44,479 nt of DNA. Origin: Methanoculleus sp. UBA430. GTDB taxonomy: Archaea; Halobacteriota; Methanomicrobia; Methanomicrobiales; Methanoculleaceae. The notes beneath the pieces were generated by a model, which did not search any database, was not told the DNA's origin, and saw only the letters and a program-made list of their open reading frames with translations. Position 1 is the stretch's first letter; every line of letters starts with the position of its first letter. A program made the translations under genes and the position numbers. Of the stretch, positions 14,093 through 22,144 are shown one piece after another. The stretch lies in assembly GCF_002506585.1 (NCBI RefSeq), contig NZ_DAXW01000008.1, forward strand, positions 1 to 44,479, given 5' to 3'.

Positions 14093-16885
14093 ATGAATCC
14101 ACCCCACTTCTCTTCGTCAGGACTACTCTCAGCATCAGTCATTCTCGATGCGCTCATCGAGGGAGTGATCCTCGTCGATCGGAAATGCCGGGTGGCGTGG
14201 ATCAACCGCTCGCTCGAGCGCCTTCTCGGCATCGACCGGAATACCATCCACGGCAGCAATGTGGGTCGGTTTGTGCGCCAACACCTCGCGCCGTGCATTA
14301 TGGACGAGGCCTGCACGGACCGCATAGCAGCGTCACTCTCGGCGCAGGACACCAGTATCGAATTCGCCTGCACGATCCTGCCGCCTGACGGCCGGGAGCG
14401 CCGTTTCCTTGTTTCAGGCACCGCCGTAGAGGAAGAGCCGTTCCGGGGCATGCGAGTTGTCCGGTTCCAGGACATTACTGGGCGGAAGCAGGCAGAAGAA
14501 CCCCTCCGGGAGAGCGAGGAGAAATATCACATTCTCTTTGAGAGCGCGGGCGACGCTCTCCTCATTCACGATCTCGACGGGAGACTCCTCGACGTGAACC
14601 GGGCGACAGTCGAGCGCCTCGGCTACTCGCGGGAAGAACTGCTGGCCATGAATCTCACGGAGATCGTCCCGCCGGAGTTTGCCGCTCTCGTGTCCGACCG
14701 GATCGGGATGGTCATGGAGATCGGCCACATGGTCTTCGAGACCGCCCACGTGACCCGCGACGGGAGGCACATTCCTATCGAGGCCTCGGCCCGGGTCATC
14801 CCGTACCGGGGGAGAACGGCTATCCTCTCCATCTCTAGGGACATCACCGACCGCAAACGTGCGGAGGCGGCGCTCCAGGAGAGCGAGGAGCGGTTCCGGT
14901 TGCTCACCGAGAACGCCTCGGATATCGTCCTTGTTCTCGACGCAGAGGGGTTTATCTCGTATGCAAGCCCCTCGGTGAGACTGATCGGAGGGTATGCGCC
15001 CGAAGAACTCATCGGACGAAGGGTCACTGAACTGGTCCATCCCGATGATCTGACGTTGGTGCTGGATAGCCTCTCCGATGCTCTCGCCAGGCCGGGAGAA
15101 CGGATCTCTCTTGAAGTCCGGGTTCGTCATAGATCGGGAGACTGGCTGTATCTCGATCTGACCGGCGTCAACCTCTTAAACGAGCCGGCGGTTCGGGGTT
15201 ATGTGGTGAACGCACGTGACATCACCAAACGGAAACAAATAGAGGAGGCGCTCCGGGAGAGCGAGCGCCGGTTCCGCCTCATGGGGGAGACCGTGCCCTA
15301 CGGTGTCTGGCTCTGCGCTCCCGACGGCGGCGTGCGCTACTGTAGCCAGTCGTTCCTCGATCTGCTGAACATGACCCAGGAGGAGCAGCAGCAATTCGGC
15401 TGGACAAAGCGTCTGGTGCCCGAAGATGTGGAGCCCATGATGGCCAGGTGGCTGGGGTGCTGCGCCACCGGAACCCCCTGGGAGCACGAGCACCGGATCA
15501 TCGACTGCTACGGGAAGGTCCATACGATCCTCTCCAAAGGCCTGCCCGTCCGCGATGCCGGGGGCGCCACTACCTGCTGGGTCGGCGTGAACCTCGATAT
15601 CACCGACCGTAAGCGGGCGGAAGAAGCGTTACGGCAGAGCGAACAATCTCTCGCGGCGGAGCTGGACGCCGCCCGGCGCCTCCAGCAGGTCAGCACGCAA
15701 CTGATCCAGGCCGACAGGGTTGAGGCACTTTACGAACAGATTCTCGATACCGCGGTGACGATCTTGCACGCCGACTTCGCGAGCATCCAGATGCTGTACG
15801 CGGAACGCGGAACCGCGGGGGAACTCCGGCTCCTCGGCCACCGTGGATTCACCGAAGAGGCCGCACAGTTCTGGGAGTGGGTGCGCCCGGACTCTGAGAG
15901 TTCTTGCGGTAAAGCCCTCTTCACCGGGCAGCGCATGATCGTCCCGGATGTCCTGGACTGCGAGTTCCTGGCTGGCAGCGCCGATGGAGAGATGTACCTC
16001 CGAACCGGCATCCGCGCCGTGCAGACCACACCGCTCTACTCGCGTTCCGGCACCCTGCTCAGGATGCTCTCGACGCACTGGTGCCAGCCGCACGACCCCA
16101 CAGCAAACGAACTGCGGTCAGTCGATCTGCTGGCGCGCCAGGCCGCGGATCTCATTGACCGCAAACGGGTTGAGGACGCTCTCCGACGCCACACCGACGA
16201 TCTCATCCGGAAGAGCGAGGAATTGGAGGCGGCCCGCGACACGGCGAATATGTACCTCGACATCATGACCCATGATGTCCGGAACGCGAACAATGTCTCG
16301 AGCATGTACGCCGACCTCCTGGTCGAGATGGCGGAAGGCAATCTGAAGAATTACACGGAGAAACTGCACGCCAGTATCCACCGGAGCAGCGAGATCCTTC
16401 AGAATGTCGCCACTCTCCGGCGGGCTCAGGAGGAGACGGGGCTCGTGCCGGTGGATCTCGACGCGGTCATCAGGGAAGAGATCGCGACCTTCCCCGGCGC
16501 GGCCATCCGGTACGTCGACCCCGAGGTCAGCGTGCTGGCGGATGGCCTTCTGCCGACCGTCTTTGCGAACCTTATCGGCAACGCCGTCAAACACGGCGGT
16601 CCCGAAGTCGTAGTCACCGTCCGGGTCGAGGAGCGGGACGGTGAGGTACTTGTCTCGGTCGAGGACACCGGCCCCGGGGTGCCGGATGCAGTGAAAGGAA
16701 AACTCTTCACCCGGTTCGAGCGGGGCATGGCCCGGGGGAGCGGCCAGGGGCTGGGCCTCTTCATCGTCCGGACGCTTGTTACGCGCTACGGCGGCAGGGT
16801 CTGGGTCGAAGACCGGGTGGCAGGGCGGCCGGAGAAAGGGGCGGCCTTCCGGTTGACGCTTAAAAAAGATCCACAATATGGGTGA
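14093..16885 (+). CDS. Multi-PAS/GAF sensor histidine kinase
   Basis: The protein has 930 residues; AGGAG lies upstream of the ATG. Four PAS domains occupy roughly 12-130, 142-262, 265-385 and 390-510, with repeated linkers of the type DITDRKRAEEALRESEERF. A GAF domain follows at about 530-690. The transmitter has a phospho-acceptor helix with MTHDVRNANN (His727), an N-box FANLIGNAVKHGG near 824-836, a DTGPGV G1 box and a GQGLGLF G2 box. No membrane helix is evident, so it is probably a cytoplasmic sensor of redox or small ligands. Methanogens carry many such orphan kinases, and no response regulator is adjacent. It appears monocistronic. Confidence 0.9.
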   Translation: MNPPHFSSSGLLSASVILDALIEGVILVDRKCRVAWINRSLERLLGIDRNTIHGSNVGRFVRQHLAPCIMDEACTDRIAASLSAQDTSIEFACTILPPDGRERRFLVSGTAVEEEPFRGMRVVRFQDITGRKQAEEPLRESEEKYHILFESAGDALLIHDLDGRLLDVNRATVERLGYSREELLAMNLTEIVPPEFAALVSDRIGMVMEIGHMVFETAHVTRDGRHIPIEASARVIPYRGRTAILSISRDITDRKRAEAALQESEERFRLLTENASDIVLVLDAEGFISYASPSVRLIGGYAPEELIGRRVTELVHPDDLTLVLDSLSDALARPGERISLEVRVRHRSGDWLYLDLTGVNLLNEPAVRGYVVNARDITKRKQIEEALRESERRFRLMGETVPYGVWLCAPDGGVRYCSQSFLDLLNMTQEEQQQFGWTKRLVPEDVEPMMARWLGCCATGTPWEHEHRIIDCYGKVHTILSKGLPVRDAGGATTCWVGVNLDITDRKRAEEALRQSEQSLAAELDAARRLQQVSTQLIQADRVEALYEQILDTAVTILHADFASIQMLYAERGTAGELRLLGHRGFTEEAAQFWEWVRPDSESSCGKALFTGQRMIVPDVLDCEFLAGSADGEMYLRTGIRAVQTTPLYSRSGTLLRMLSTHWCQPHDPTANELRSVDLLARQAADLIDRKRVEDALRRHTDDLIRKSEELEAARDTANMYLDIMTHDVRNANNVSSMYADLLVEMAEGNLKNYTEKLHASIHRSSEILQNVATLRRAQEETGLVPVDLDAVIREEIATFPGAAIRYVDPEVSVLADGLLPTVFANLIGNAVKHGGPEVVVTVRVEERDGEVLVSVEDTGPGVPDAVKGKLFTRFERGMARGSGQGLGLFIVRTLVTRYGGRVWVEDRVAGRPEKGAAFRLTLKKDPQYG

Positions 16886-17067
16886 GATACTTCATCGCCC
16901 TCTTTACCAAGTCCAGGCCGGGCGAATAACTCCGCGCTCCTGCTGCTAGGTCACGGCTGTGGACAGGTCTCATAGATCTCGGCCTAGCTCTGTCGGCAAG
17001 AGGGTCCCCGGCTATGGGCTATCGCTAGGACAAAACTTGCCTGCGAAAGGTCTGCTTAAAAGGGTGA
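16886..17067. other. Non-coding stretch with dispersed repeat copy E
   Basis: No gene is seen. Positions 16951-17030 resemble 13709-13790 in the repeat-rich block (about 70% by eye with small gaps). The shared GGTCCCCGG and GGCTATCGCTAGGA/GGCTATCGCCATGGA blocks are clearest. Confidence 0.5.
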
Positions 17068-17152
17068 TGCGAGGGAAGGGATTCGAACCCTTGAACTCCT
17101 TCGAGAACGGACCCTAAATCCGTCGCCTTTGACCTGGCTCGGCAACCCTCGC
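17068..17152 (-). tRNA. tRNA-Leu (anticodon UAG)
   Basis: Read on the minus strand, this is an 85-nt class II tRNA. It has acceptor GCGAGGG paired with CCCUCGC, a D-arm beginning GCCGAGC, an anticodon stem ACGGA/UCCGU with loop UUUAGGG (anticodon UAG, reading CUA), a long variable arm (CUC-GAAG-GAG) and a T-arm with GUUCGAAUC. The discriminator is A at 17068 and CCA is not encoded. An upstream CTATATC (minus strand, around 17174-17180) may be its TATA box, and a T-rich stretch follows the 3' end. Confidence 0.95.
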
Positions 17153-17198
17153 GCGTGGGTGGAATGTAAGTCAGATATAGGAACCTTTTTTAGTATAA

Positions 17199-17242
17199 GA
17201 CCCTAAATCCAGCGCCTTTGACCTGGCTCGGCAACCCCCGCG
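17199..17242 (-). pseudogene. Orphan 5' half of a second tRNA-Leu
   Basis: On the minus strand these 44 nt match the 5' half of the neighbouring tRNA-Leu at about 40 positions, from the acceptor through the anticodon loop (UUUAGGG). They then diverge into AT-rich DNA. Differences fall in stems (acceptor GCGGGGG instead of GCGAGGG; anticodon stem GCUGG instead of GACGG), as if taken from another genuine tRNA-Leu gene. No matching 3' half was seen nearby. It could be a recombination scar; a split-tRNA half is much less likely. Confidence 0.7.
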
Positions 17243-17587
17243 TGCCATATATGTCGGCGCCGTGAGCATTATACTTGTTCCCCGGTGCGTACCGCGACCG
17301 GTGAGGAAGTTCCCGGCAGCCCCTCGCGGCATCATCCACCCCGTGTCCGCTCTGGAAAACTCTGCCCCGGACCTTGAATACGACAGTGGCGGCCGGATCC
17401 AGCCCCGAAAGGATCCCCGGAAAGATATATTGTATATAATGGCCCATTACATTGCATACAATAGTAACCCCGGGGCCATCATACCGGAGATGCGCCTCCG
17501 GTGTATTTGGGCAAAATCGTGCCCTGAATGGTAACAACAAAACCTTTATTGAATTGATCAACCGTATTTTCCTGTAGTTGAACTGAA
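17243..17587. other. Upstream region of the eha-fwd operon
   Basis: No gene is supported. There is a nested inverted repeat at 17429-17462, and an AT-rich segment with a TATA-like CCTTTATTG around 17540-17548, about 40 nt before the first eha gene. The ATG at 17588 lacks an obvious Shine-Dalgarno. Confidence 0.45.
17429..17462. promoter_or_regulatory. Nested palindrome upstream of eha-fwd operon
   Basis: ATTGTAT at 17429-17435 pairs with ATACAAT at 17456-17462, and inside them TAATG at 17437-17441 pairs with CATTA at 17445-17449. It lies about 125 nt before the first gene, a reasonable place for a regulator of an operon this large. Confidence 0.4.
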
Positions 17588-18073
17588 ATGCTGGGCGAGA
17601 TCCTCCATATCCTGGCAGCGGCCATTATCAGCTGGATACTCTTCGTAACCGTCGACATCTTCTTCGGATTGCCGGAGGCGGGGGGCGTCAGCGGAGCCAC
17701 GGCCATCGCGCAGGACATCGAGGCCGGCGGCGGCGATCTCTCCGGCGGCACCATGATGGGGAACATCGTCTGCTCCCCCGACGCCTCGGCCGGGACGCTC
17801 CTTGCCGCCTGCGGCGTCTACGTCGCCGGCATCCCCGGCGGGCTCGCGGCGGCCCTGATGGTCTACATCGGCAACCGCATCTGCCACGACCCCGGTTACG
17901 CCGGGACCACCGGCGCGGTCCTCGCCACGTTCGTCGTCTACGGCTTCACCCAGGTCGGGTTTGCCGCCTCGGACTTCATCGCGGGGATGGTGATTGCCAT
18001 CCTCACCATCCAGGGGCTCTCCCATACCCACGCGAGTCGGCTCCTTGGACGGCTCTGGAGGATCCGGGAGTGA
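17588..18073 (+). CDS. Eha-type hydrogenase membrane subunit, first gene (EhaA/EhaB-like)
   Basis: The 161-residue protein has about four hydrophobic segments, starting MLGEILHILAAAIISWILFV, then GTLLAACGVYVAGIPGG, AVLATFVVYGFTQVGFAASD and others. By position before the ehaC-G homologues it corresponds to EhaA or EhaB of the energy-converting [NiFe]-hydrogenase A complex, which uses the membrane ion gradient to reduce ferredoxin with H2. I cannot name the subunit from sequence alone. Its end overlaps the next start by 4 nt (GTGA). It opens an 11-kb gene run continuing through the fwd genes. Confidence 0.65.
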   Translation: MLGEILHILAAAIISWILFVTVDIFFGLPEAGGVSGATAIAQDIEAGGGDLSGGTMMGNIVCSPDASAGTLLAACGVYVAGIPGGLAAALMVYIGNRICHDPGYAGTTGAVLATFVVYGFTQVGFAASDFIAGMVIAILTIQGLSHTHASRLLGRLWRIRE

Positions 18074-18309
18074 TCGCGCTCTACGTCGTCGCCGCGATCG
18101 CGGTCTTTGCCGCCGCACGAGCCATCCTCGAGCGGAACACCGGCCGAAGGTTCCCGTACGCGAACGTCCTGAACTTCGCCGTCGCAGGCAGCCTCGTCCT
18201 GCTGCTCGATCACCCGATCACCCTCATTGCGGCGGCAGCCTACTTCGTCGGCTCGACGCTGGAGGCAAACGCCATCGCAAGCACCTACGCCGGGGGAATG
18301 AAGCGGTGA
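18070..18309 (+). CDS. ehaC: Energy-converting hydrogenase A membrane subunit EhaC
   Basis: The 79-residue protein has two to three membrane segments (IALYVVAAIAVFAAARAIL, then VLNFAVAGSLVLLL and LIAAAAYFVGSTLEANAIA). The pattern and gene order fit the DUF2109/EhaC family. Translation begins at GTG within a GTGA overlap with the preceding stop. It is a small integral component of the Eha membrane arm; its individual role is not known. Confidence 0.75.
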   Translation: MIALYVVAAIAVFAAARAILERNTGRRFPYANVLNFAVAGSLVLLLDHPITLIAAAAYFVGSTLEANAIASTYAGGMKR

Positions 18310-18536
18310 TTTTCGAGTTGCAGGTCGTCTTCGGGCTCATCGCGCTCGCGGGCGCTCTTTCCGCCGCGCTCCTCAAGGACCCCTACGCGAAGCTGATCGC
18401 GCTCGGGATCCTGGTCTCCGGCGCCCTGCCGTTCATCGTGGACCGCGGCTACCTGGACGTCGCGATCGTGGCCTCCCTCATCGCCCCGATATCGACGATA
18501 TTTGTTCTGATGGCTGTCCGGAGGGCCGAGACGTGA
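18306..18536 (+). CDS. ehaD: Energy-converting hydrogenase A membrane subunit EhaD
   Basis: The 76-residue protein starts at GTG 18306, within a GTGA overlap. It begins IFELQVVFGLIALAGALSAAL, has a short polar LKDPYAKLIALG loop and two further hydrophobic stretches. This resembles the DUF2108/EhaD family and, more distantly, MnhB/MnhC-type antiporter subunits. Longer upstream extensions of this frame run antisense-like through the previous genes and are not real. Confidence 0.75.
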   Translation: MIFELQVVFGLIALAGALSAALLKDPYAKLIALGILVSGALPFIVDRGYLDVAIVASLIAPISTIFVLMAVRRAET

Positions 18537-18772
18537 ATACCGCGTTCATCCTCGGTTTCGTCATCCTCGCCCTCGGCGTCCTCTCGGTCGCCTTCGTGCG
18601 ACCGAAGACCTACGTCGCCCGGCTGATCAACCTCGAGATACCGGCGTGGGGCCTCCTGCTCATCATGCTCGCCTACGATGAAGCCCTGGCGCTCATGACG
18701 TTCGTTGCCGTCACCGCGATCAGCACGTTCGTCATCGTCCGCCTGATGGAGTGGAGGGATGCATCGTGCTGA
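18533..18772 (+). CDS. ehaE: Energy-converting hydrogenase A membrane subunit EhaE
   Basis: The 79-residue protein starts at GTG in a GTGA overlap. It begins NTAFILGFVILALGVLSVAF and contains LINLEIPAWGLLLIMLAYDE and a third hydrophobic segment ending in a short charged tail. Gene position and pattern fit DUF2107/EhaE. It resembles small antiporter-type subunits that line the ion-translocating arm. Confidence 0.75.
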   Translation: MNTAFILGFVILALGVLSVAFVRPKTYVARLINLEIPAWGLLLIMLAYDEALALMTFVAVTAISTFVIVRLMEWRDASC

Positions 18773-19221
18773 TCATCACGCGGATCTCACGGGTCCTCTC
18801 CAACTTCAAGAACCTCGCCGCGCTCTTCGCCGGCGCGTGCATCATCGTCTCCCTCGTGGGCATCCTCTCCCTGCCGCTCGCATTTGAAGAGAACCAGCTC
18901 TACCCGAAGACGCAGCTCGACCCCTCAAGCGCGCTCTACCCCTACGACCGGGGAGGCGTGCCGTTCGGCACCACGGAGGTCATCTGCCAGTACCCGGAGA
19001 ACTCGCCCTACGCGGGCTACGTCACCACCTACTTAACGCCGCTCTCGCTCTACCTCGCGGAGAACACGCTCTACATCGGCACGACGATCGTCGCCCACCC
19101 GGGCGGGATCATCGACGAGATCCTCTACAACACCCGGGGGGCCGACACCGTCGTCGAGACGAGCATCCTCTTTACCGCGTTTGCGATCGCGTCGTACCTC
19201 TACCGGAGGGAGGAAGAATGA
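18766..19221 (+). CDS. ehaF: Energy-converting hydrogenase A membrane subunit EhaF
   Basis: GGAGGG at 18753-18758 favours the GTG at 18766 (151 residues, MLIITRISRVLSNFKN) over the ATG at 18751. One N-terminal membrane helix (about 20-40) is followed by an extracytoplasmic-looking stretch (YPKTQLDPSSALYPYDRGG) and a conserved HPGGIIDEILYNTRGADT segment. The C-terminal helix ends in a charged YRREEE tail. This fits DUF2106/EhaF. It overlaps both neighbours. Confidence 0.75.
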   Translation: MLIITRISRVLSNFKNLAALFAGACIIVSLVGILSLPLAFEENQLYPKTQLDPSSALYPYDRGGVPFGTTEVICQYPENSPYAGYVTTYLTPLSLYLAENTLYIGTTIVAHPGGIIDEILYNTRGADTVVETSILFTAFAIASYLYRREEE

Positions 19222-19817
19222 TCCAGGACTACTCGCTCGGCCTCCTCGTGGCGTTCGCAGCGATGGGAGTCGCGTTCTTCGCCATGATGCGGGAGACCGA
19301 CGGCCTCCACCGCCTCCTCCTCACGGACCTCATCGAGGTCGTCAGCCTCGCGTTCATCGCGCTGATCGGCACCGACCTCGCGGAGGCCCTCATCCTCCCG
19401 GGCCTTGTCGTCGGCACGTCCGAGTTGATCGCGCTCTCGGAGATCTACCGGATCAAGGAAGGCTACACGCGGCCGCCCGACGCCGGCCTGCAGATCGAGG
19501 TGATGGAGAGCGCGCCCGGCATCCTTGCCGCGCTCCTCGTCGTCTACGGCATCGTCCTCTCCGGGTTCTCCGGCGGGGTCGTCGCCGGCCTCGGCGTGCT
19601 CTTCTACTTCCTCTGCCGCGGCCATAACGAGCGGTTCGAGCTGATCGAGACGGCGAGCGGCTACTCGTGGGCGCTCTGGATCATCGCGTTCTTCATCTTC
19701 ATGATCCTCCCGCAGTACTGGTTCTTCGCGGTCATGCTCTCGGGCTCCGCGATCCTCGTCAAGGTCATGGCCAAGATGTCGCTCATCGGCACCATGCGGG
19801 GTGGTCCGAATGCCTGA
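19218..19817 (+). CDS. ehaG: Energy-converting hydrogenase A membrane subunit EhaG
   Basis: The 199-residue protein has about six hydrophobic segments, starting MIQDYSLGLLVAFAAMGVAF, with a conserved LTDLIEVVSLAFIALIGTDL block and a polar loop IYRIKEGYTRPPDAGLQIE. It fits DUF2105/EhaG. The ATG overlaps the ehaF stop by 4 nt. Confidence 0.75.
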   Translation: MIQDYSLGLLVAFAAMGVAFFAMMRETDGLHRLLLTDLIEVVSLAFIALIGTDLAEALILPGLVVGTSELIALSEIYRIKEGYTRPPDAGLQIEVMESAPGILAALLVVYGIVLSGFSGGVVAGLGVLFYFLCRGHNERFELIETASGYSWALWIIAFFIFMILPQYWFFAVMLSGSAILVKVMAKMSLIGTMRGGPNA

Positions 19818-20463
19818 TATCGGCGGTGACCCTCTCTTTGTGCTGGAGTTCGGGGATATCCTCCATTACTACACCCCCTACACGATCACGCTCTTCCTGC
19901 TCGCGCTGATCTTTACGGGCCTCGCCATCGCAAGCAGGCCTGAACGGCAGATCGACATAGCGTTCGGGGGCGACGCCTACTACGCGAAGGAGACGACTAT
20001 CTCCGAGATGCGGTTCCGGCGGTTCATGGCGATCGCCTGCGGCCTTGCAACGATGGGGGCGATGGGGAGCGGGGACATCTTCAACTTCACGCTCTTCGTC
20101 TCCCTCGTCGGGATAGCAAACATCGGCATCGTCGCGGCGGTCAAAAGCCGCCACGTCCTCAACGCAGCATACGAGTACGGCATCGTCGCCATGGTCGCCA
20201 CCCTGCCGCTCTTCGGGGGCGCGGCCCTGGTCGCTGCGACCACCGGCACGCTCGCGATATCGGTCCTTGCGGGCGGCGGCTTTGCGGTCCCGCTGGTGGC
20301 GAAAGCCTTCCTCGCCCTCGGCGTCATCGGAGAGGGGATGGCGCCGTTCTACGCGGCGAAGGCCGAGATGTTCCGGGCGCCCGGCGCCCCCTACGTCATC
20401 ATGTGCTCCCTCTCGTCGCTGTTGATCTTCCTCCGCGTCGTGGAGATTGTCATAACCATCTGA
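19810..20463 (+). CDS. ehaH: Energy-converting hydrogenase A subunit EhaH (antiporter-like)
   Basis: The ATG at 19810 (MPDIGGDPLFVLEFGDI, 217 residues) is preferred over a GTG at 19801. The protein has about six membrane segments. The stretch FRRFMAIACGLATMGAMGSG, then NFTLFVSLVGIANIGIVAAV and LVAKAFLALGVIGEGMAPFY, resembles a shortened NuoL/NuoN/MrpD-type antiporter subunit, with a Lys in a membrane helix that may take part in ion translocation. This would be the ion-pumping module of Eha. It overlaps ehaG by 8 nt. Confidence 0.75.
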   Translation: MPDIGGDPLFVLEFGDILHYYTPYTITLFLLALIFTGLAIASRPERQIDIAFGGDAYYAKETTISEMRFRRFMAIACGLATMGAMGSGDIFNFTLFVSLVGIANIGIVAAVKSRHVLNAAYEYGIVAMVATLPLFGGAALVAATTGTLAISVLAGGGFAVPLVAKAFLALGVIGEGMAPFYAAKAEMFRAPGAPYVIMCSLSSLLIFLRVVEIVITI

Positions 20464-20468
20464 TTGCC

Positions 20469-20672
20469 ATGAAGAAAACGACAATTACCTACGGACTCGC
20501 GGCATCGGCCCTTGTCATCGTCGTCGCATGGGGGCTGCTCGCGGCATCCCTCATACCGCTCTGGGCGGCCGAGACGGCCATCGTGATCGCCTTTCCCGTA
20601 CTGGTGCTCTTCCTCGCGCTCTGGTGGCGGGCGCCGGGCGGAGAAGAGGACATCCCCTTCATAGGATACTGA
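20469..20672 (+). CDS. Small Eha membrane subunit (EhaI position)
   Basis: The 67-residue protein begins MKKTTITYGLAASALVIVVA, has two hydrophobic helices, and ends GGEEDIPFIGY. Position between EhaH and EhaJ matches EhaI in other Eha clusters. The gaps are 5 nt to the previous stop and 1 nt to the next start. Confidence 0.65.
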   Translation: MKKTTITYGLAASALVIVVAWGLLAASLIPLWAAETAIVIAFPVLVLFLALWWRAPGGEEDIPFIGY

Positions 20673-20673
20673 T

Positions 20674-21519
20674 ATGATCGAGTACCTGGTATTTGCAGCA
20701 GCATTCGGCCTCCTCCTGCTGGGGCTCCACCGGAAAGTCATCGCACGGGTACAGATGCGACCGGGCCCCCCGGTCTGGCAGGAGATCCTCCACGCCCTGA
20801 AGTTCTCGTTCAAGAGCACCTGGGTCCCGAAGACGGCGAGCAGCCTGCTCTACGTCGGGGTCGTGCTCATCGGCATCGGCATATGGAGCGCCGCGCTCTT
20901 CGTCGTCCTTGCGGGCGAGAGCATCCTGATCCTCTTTGCGATCTACATGCTGCACAAGATCGTCGAGCACGGGTTCGGGCTCTCGTCGGGGTCGCCCTAC
21001 GGGAAGTTCGGCGGCGTCCGGTCGGTCATATCCGCGGCCTCCGAGATCCCGCTCTTCGTCACGATTGCGGCGATCTACTTCTTCACGGACTCGCTCCTCC
21101 TCCGTGACATCATCGCCTACCAGGCGATCCACGGGCCGCTCCTCCTGATCGCACCGCCCGCCGCGATAGCCATGTACATCGTCATCCTCTCGAAACTGCC
21201 CTACGGCCCCTTCTCGATCGTCGAGTCCAAAGAACTCGTGAGCGGCTACAAGACCGAGCACTTCGGTGTCTGGCGGGCCGGGATCTCCGTCATCGACGGG
21301 CTTAAGACGTTCGTCCTCCTCTTCGCCTTCGTCGCGATCTTCATCGGGGCCGTGCCGTTCTCTCTGGCCCTCGTCATCATGACGGTCGTCCTCGTATCAC
21401 TCTCGTTCGTCTGTGCGGTGACCCCCATGCTCTCGCCGTTCGACAGCGTCACCGTCCAGGGGATCGTCACCCTGCTGATGGTCGGCTATGCCGGGGTTCT
21501 CTGGTGGGTGATGCCATGA
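20674..21519 (+). CDS. ehaJ: Energy-converting hydrogenase A subunit EhaJ (NuoH-like)
   Basis: The 281-residue protein has about eight membrane helices. Conserved NuoH/HycD features are visible: RKVIARVQMRPGPPVWQE near 20-37, the SAASEIPLFVTIA segment, and the PYGPFSIVESKELVSGYKTE loop near 175-195. In complex I and group 4 hydrogenases this subunit anchors the soluble electron-transfer arm to the membrane and takes part in coupling electron flow to ion translocation. Confidence 0.85.
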   Translation: MIEYLVFAAAFGLLLLGLHRKVIARVQMRPGPPVWQEILHALKFSFKSTWVPKTASSLLYVGVVLIGIGIWSAALFVVLAGESILILFAIYMLHKIVEHGFGLSSGSPYGKFGGVRSVISAASEIPLFVTIAAIYFFTDSLLLRDIIAYQAIHGPLLLIAPPAAIAMYIVILSKLPYGPFSIVESKELVSGYKTEHFGVWRAGISVIDGLKTFVLLFAFVAIFIGAVPFSLALVIMTVVLVSLSFVCAVTPMLSPFDSVTVQGIVTLLMVGYAGVLWWVMP

Positions 21520-21758
21520 TCCGCAGGATGGTGCTCTTAGGGGCGGTCATCTACATCGTCATCGCGGCCGTGCAGTGGGTGGCGAACCGGACGGTCTTTT
21601 ACGAGGCAGTGATCTTCTCCGGGATCCTTGTCGCCCTCTCGCTCGTCCACTACGCCGAAAACGAGGAGCGGCTCAAGAAGATGGAGATGACCGTGGTCTG
21701 GCTCGTGATCTTGCTCTTCGTCGGTTATGCCCTCGCAAAGGCCGGAGGATACCTATGA
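21516..21758 (+). CDS. Small Eha membrane subunit (EhaK/EhaL position)
   Basis: The 80-residue protein starts at ATG 21516, overlapping the ehaJ stop by 4 nt. It has about three hydrophobic segments: MVLLGAVIYIVIAAVQWVAN, then FSGILVALSLVHYAE and VVWLVILLFVGYALA. By order it matches EhaK or EhaL; sequence alone does not settle which. Confidence 0.6.
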   Translation: MIRRMVLLGAVIYIVIAAVQWVANRTVFYEAVIFSGILVALSLVHYAENEERLKKMEMTVVWLVILLFVGYALAKAGGYL

Positions 21759-22144
21759 CCGGCTACCTCTACGAAAAAGACCTCCGGCAGATGAAGTACA
21801 CCATTCTCGCGAGCACACGACACGACGAGACCGTCCGGGCGATTGCCCGGCACCTCGGTATAACCGAGGCGAAACTCCGGCGGACGATGCTCCGGCGGTT
21901 CGACATGTCCCTGCTTGAGAACCTCGAGTCCCGGTGGGAGATGGGGCAGGAGCACGCCGATAACGGCGACCCGGTCGCGGAAGAACTCGGCTACGAACTC
22001 TTCACCCGGTTCGTGCCGCTCGTGGATACGGAAGTGATGCAGACCATATACAACGAGACAAAAGCAATGATACAGGAAGGTTCAGCCACCGGCGAGGCGC
22101 TCGAACGAGGAAAAGAACGGGTCCGGGAGGCGGTCCTCTCGTGA
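21755..22144 (+). CDS. ehaM: Energy-converting hydrogenase A subunit EhaM (DUF1959)
   Basis: The 129-residue soluble helical protein begins MTGYLYEKDLRQMKYTILAS. The combination of a RHDETVRAIARHLGI helix, a RRTMLRRFDMSLLENLESRW block and a C-terminal EVMQTIYNETKAMIQEG helix fits DUF1959, known as EhaM. It is cytoplasmic and peripheral; its role in the complex is unresolved. It starts inside an ATGA overlap. Confidence 0.8.
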   Translation: MTGYLYEKDLRQMKYTILASTRHDETVRAIARHLGITEAKLRRTMLRRFDMSLLENLESRWEMGQEHADNGDPVAEELGYELFTRFVPLVDTEVMQTIYNETKAMIQEGSATGEALERGKERVREAVLS

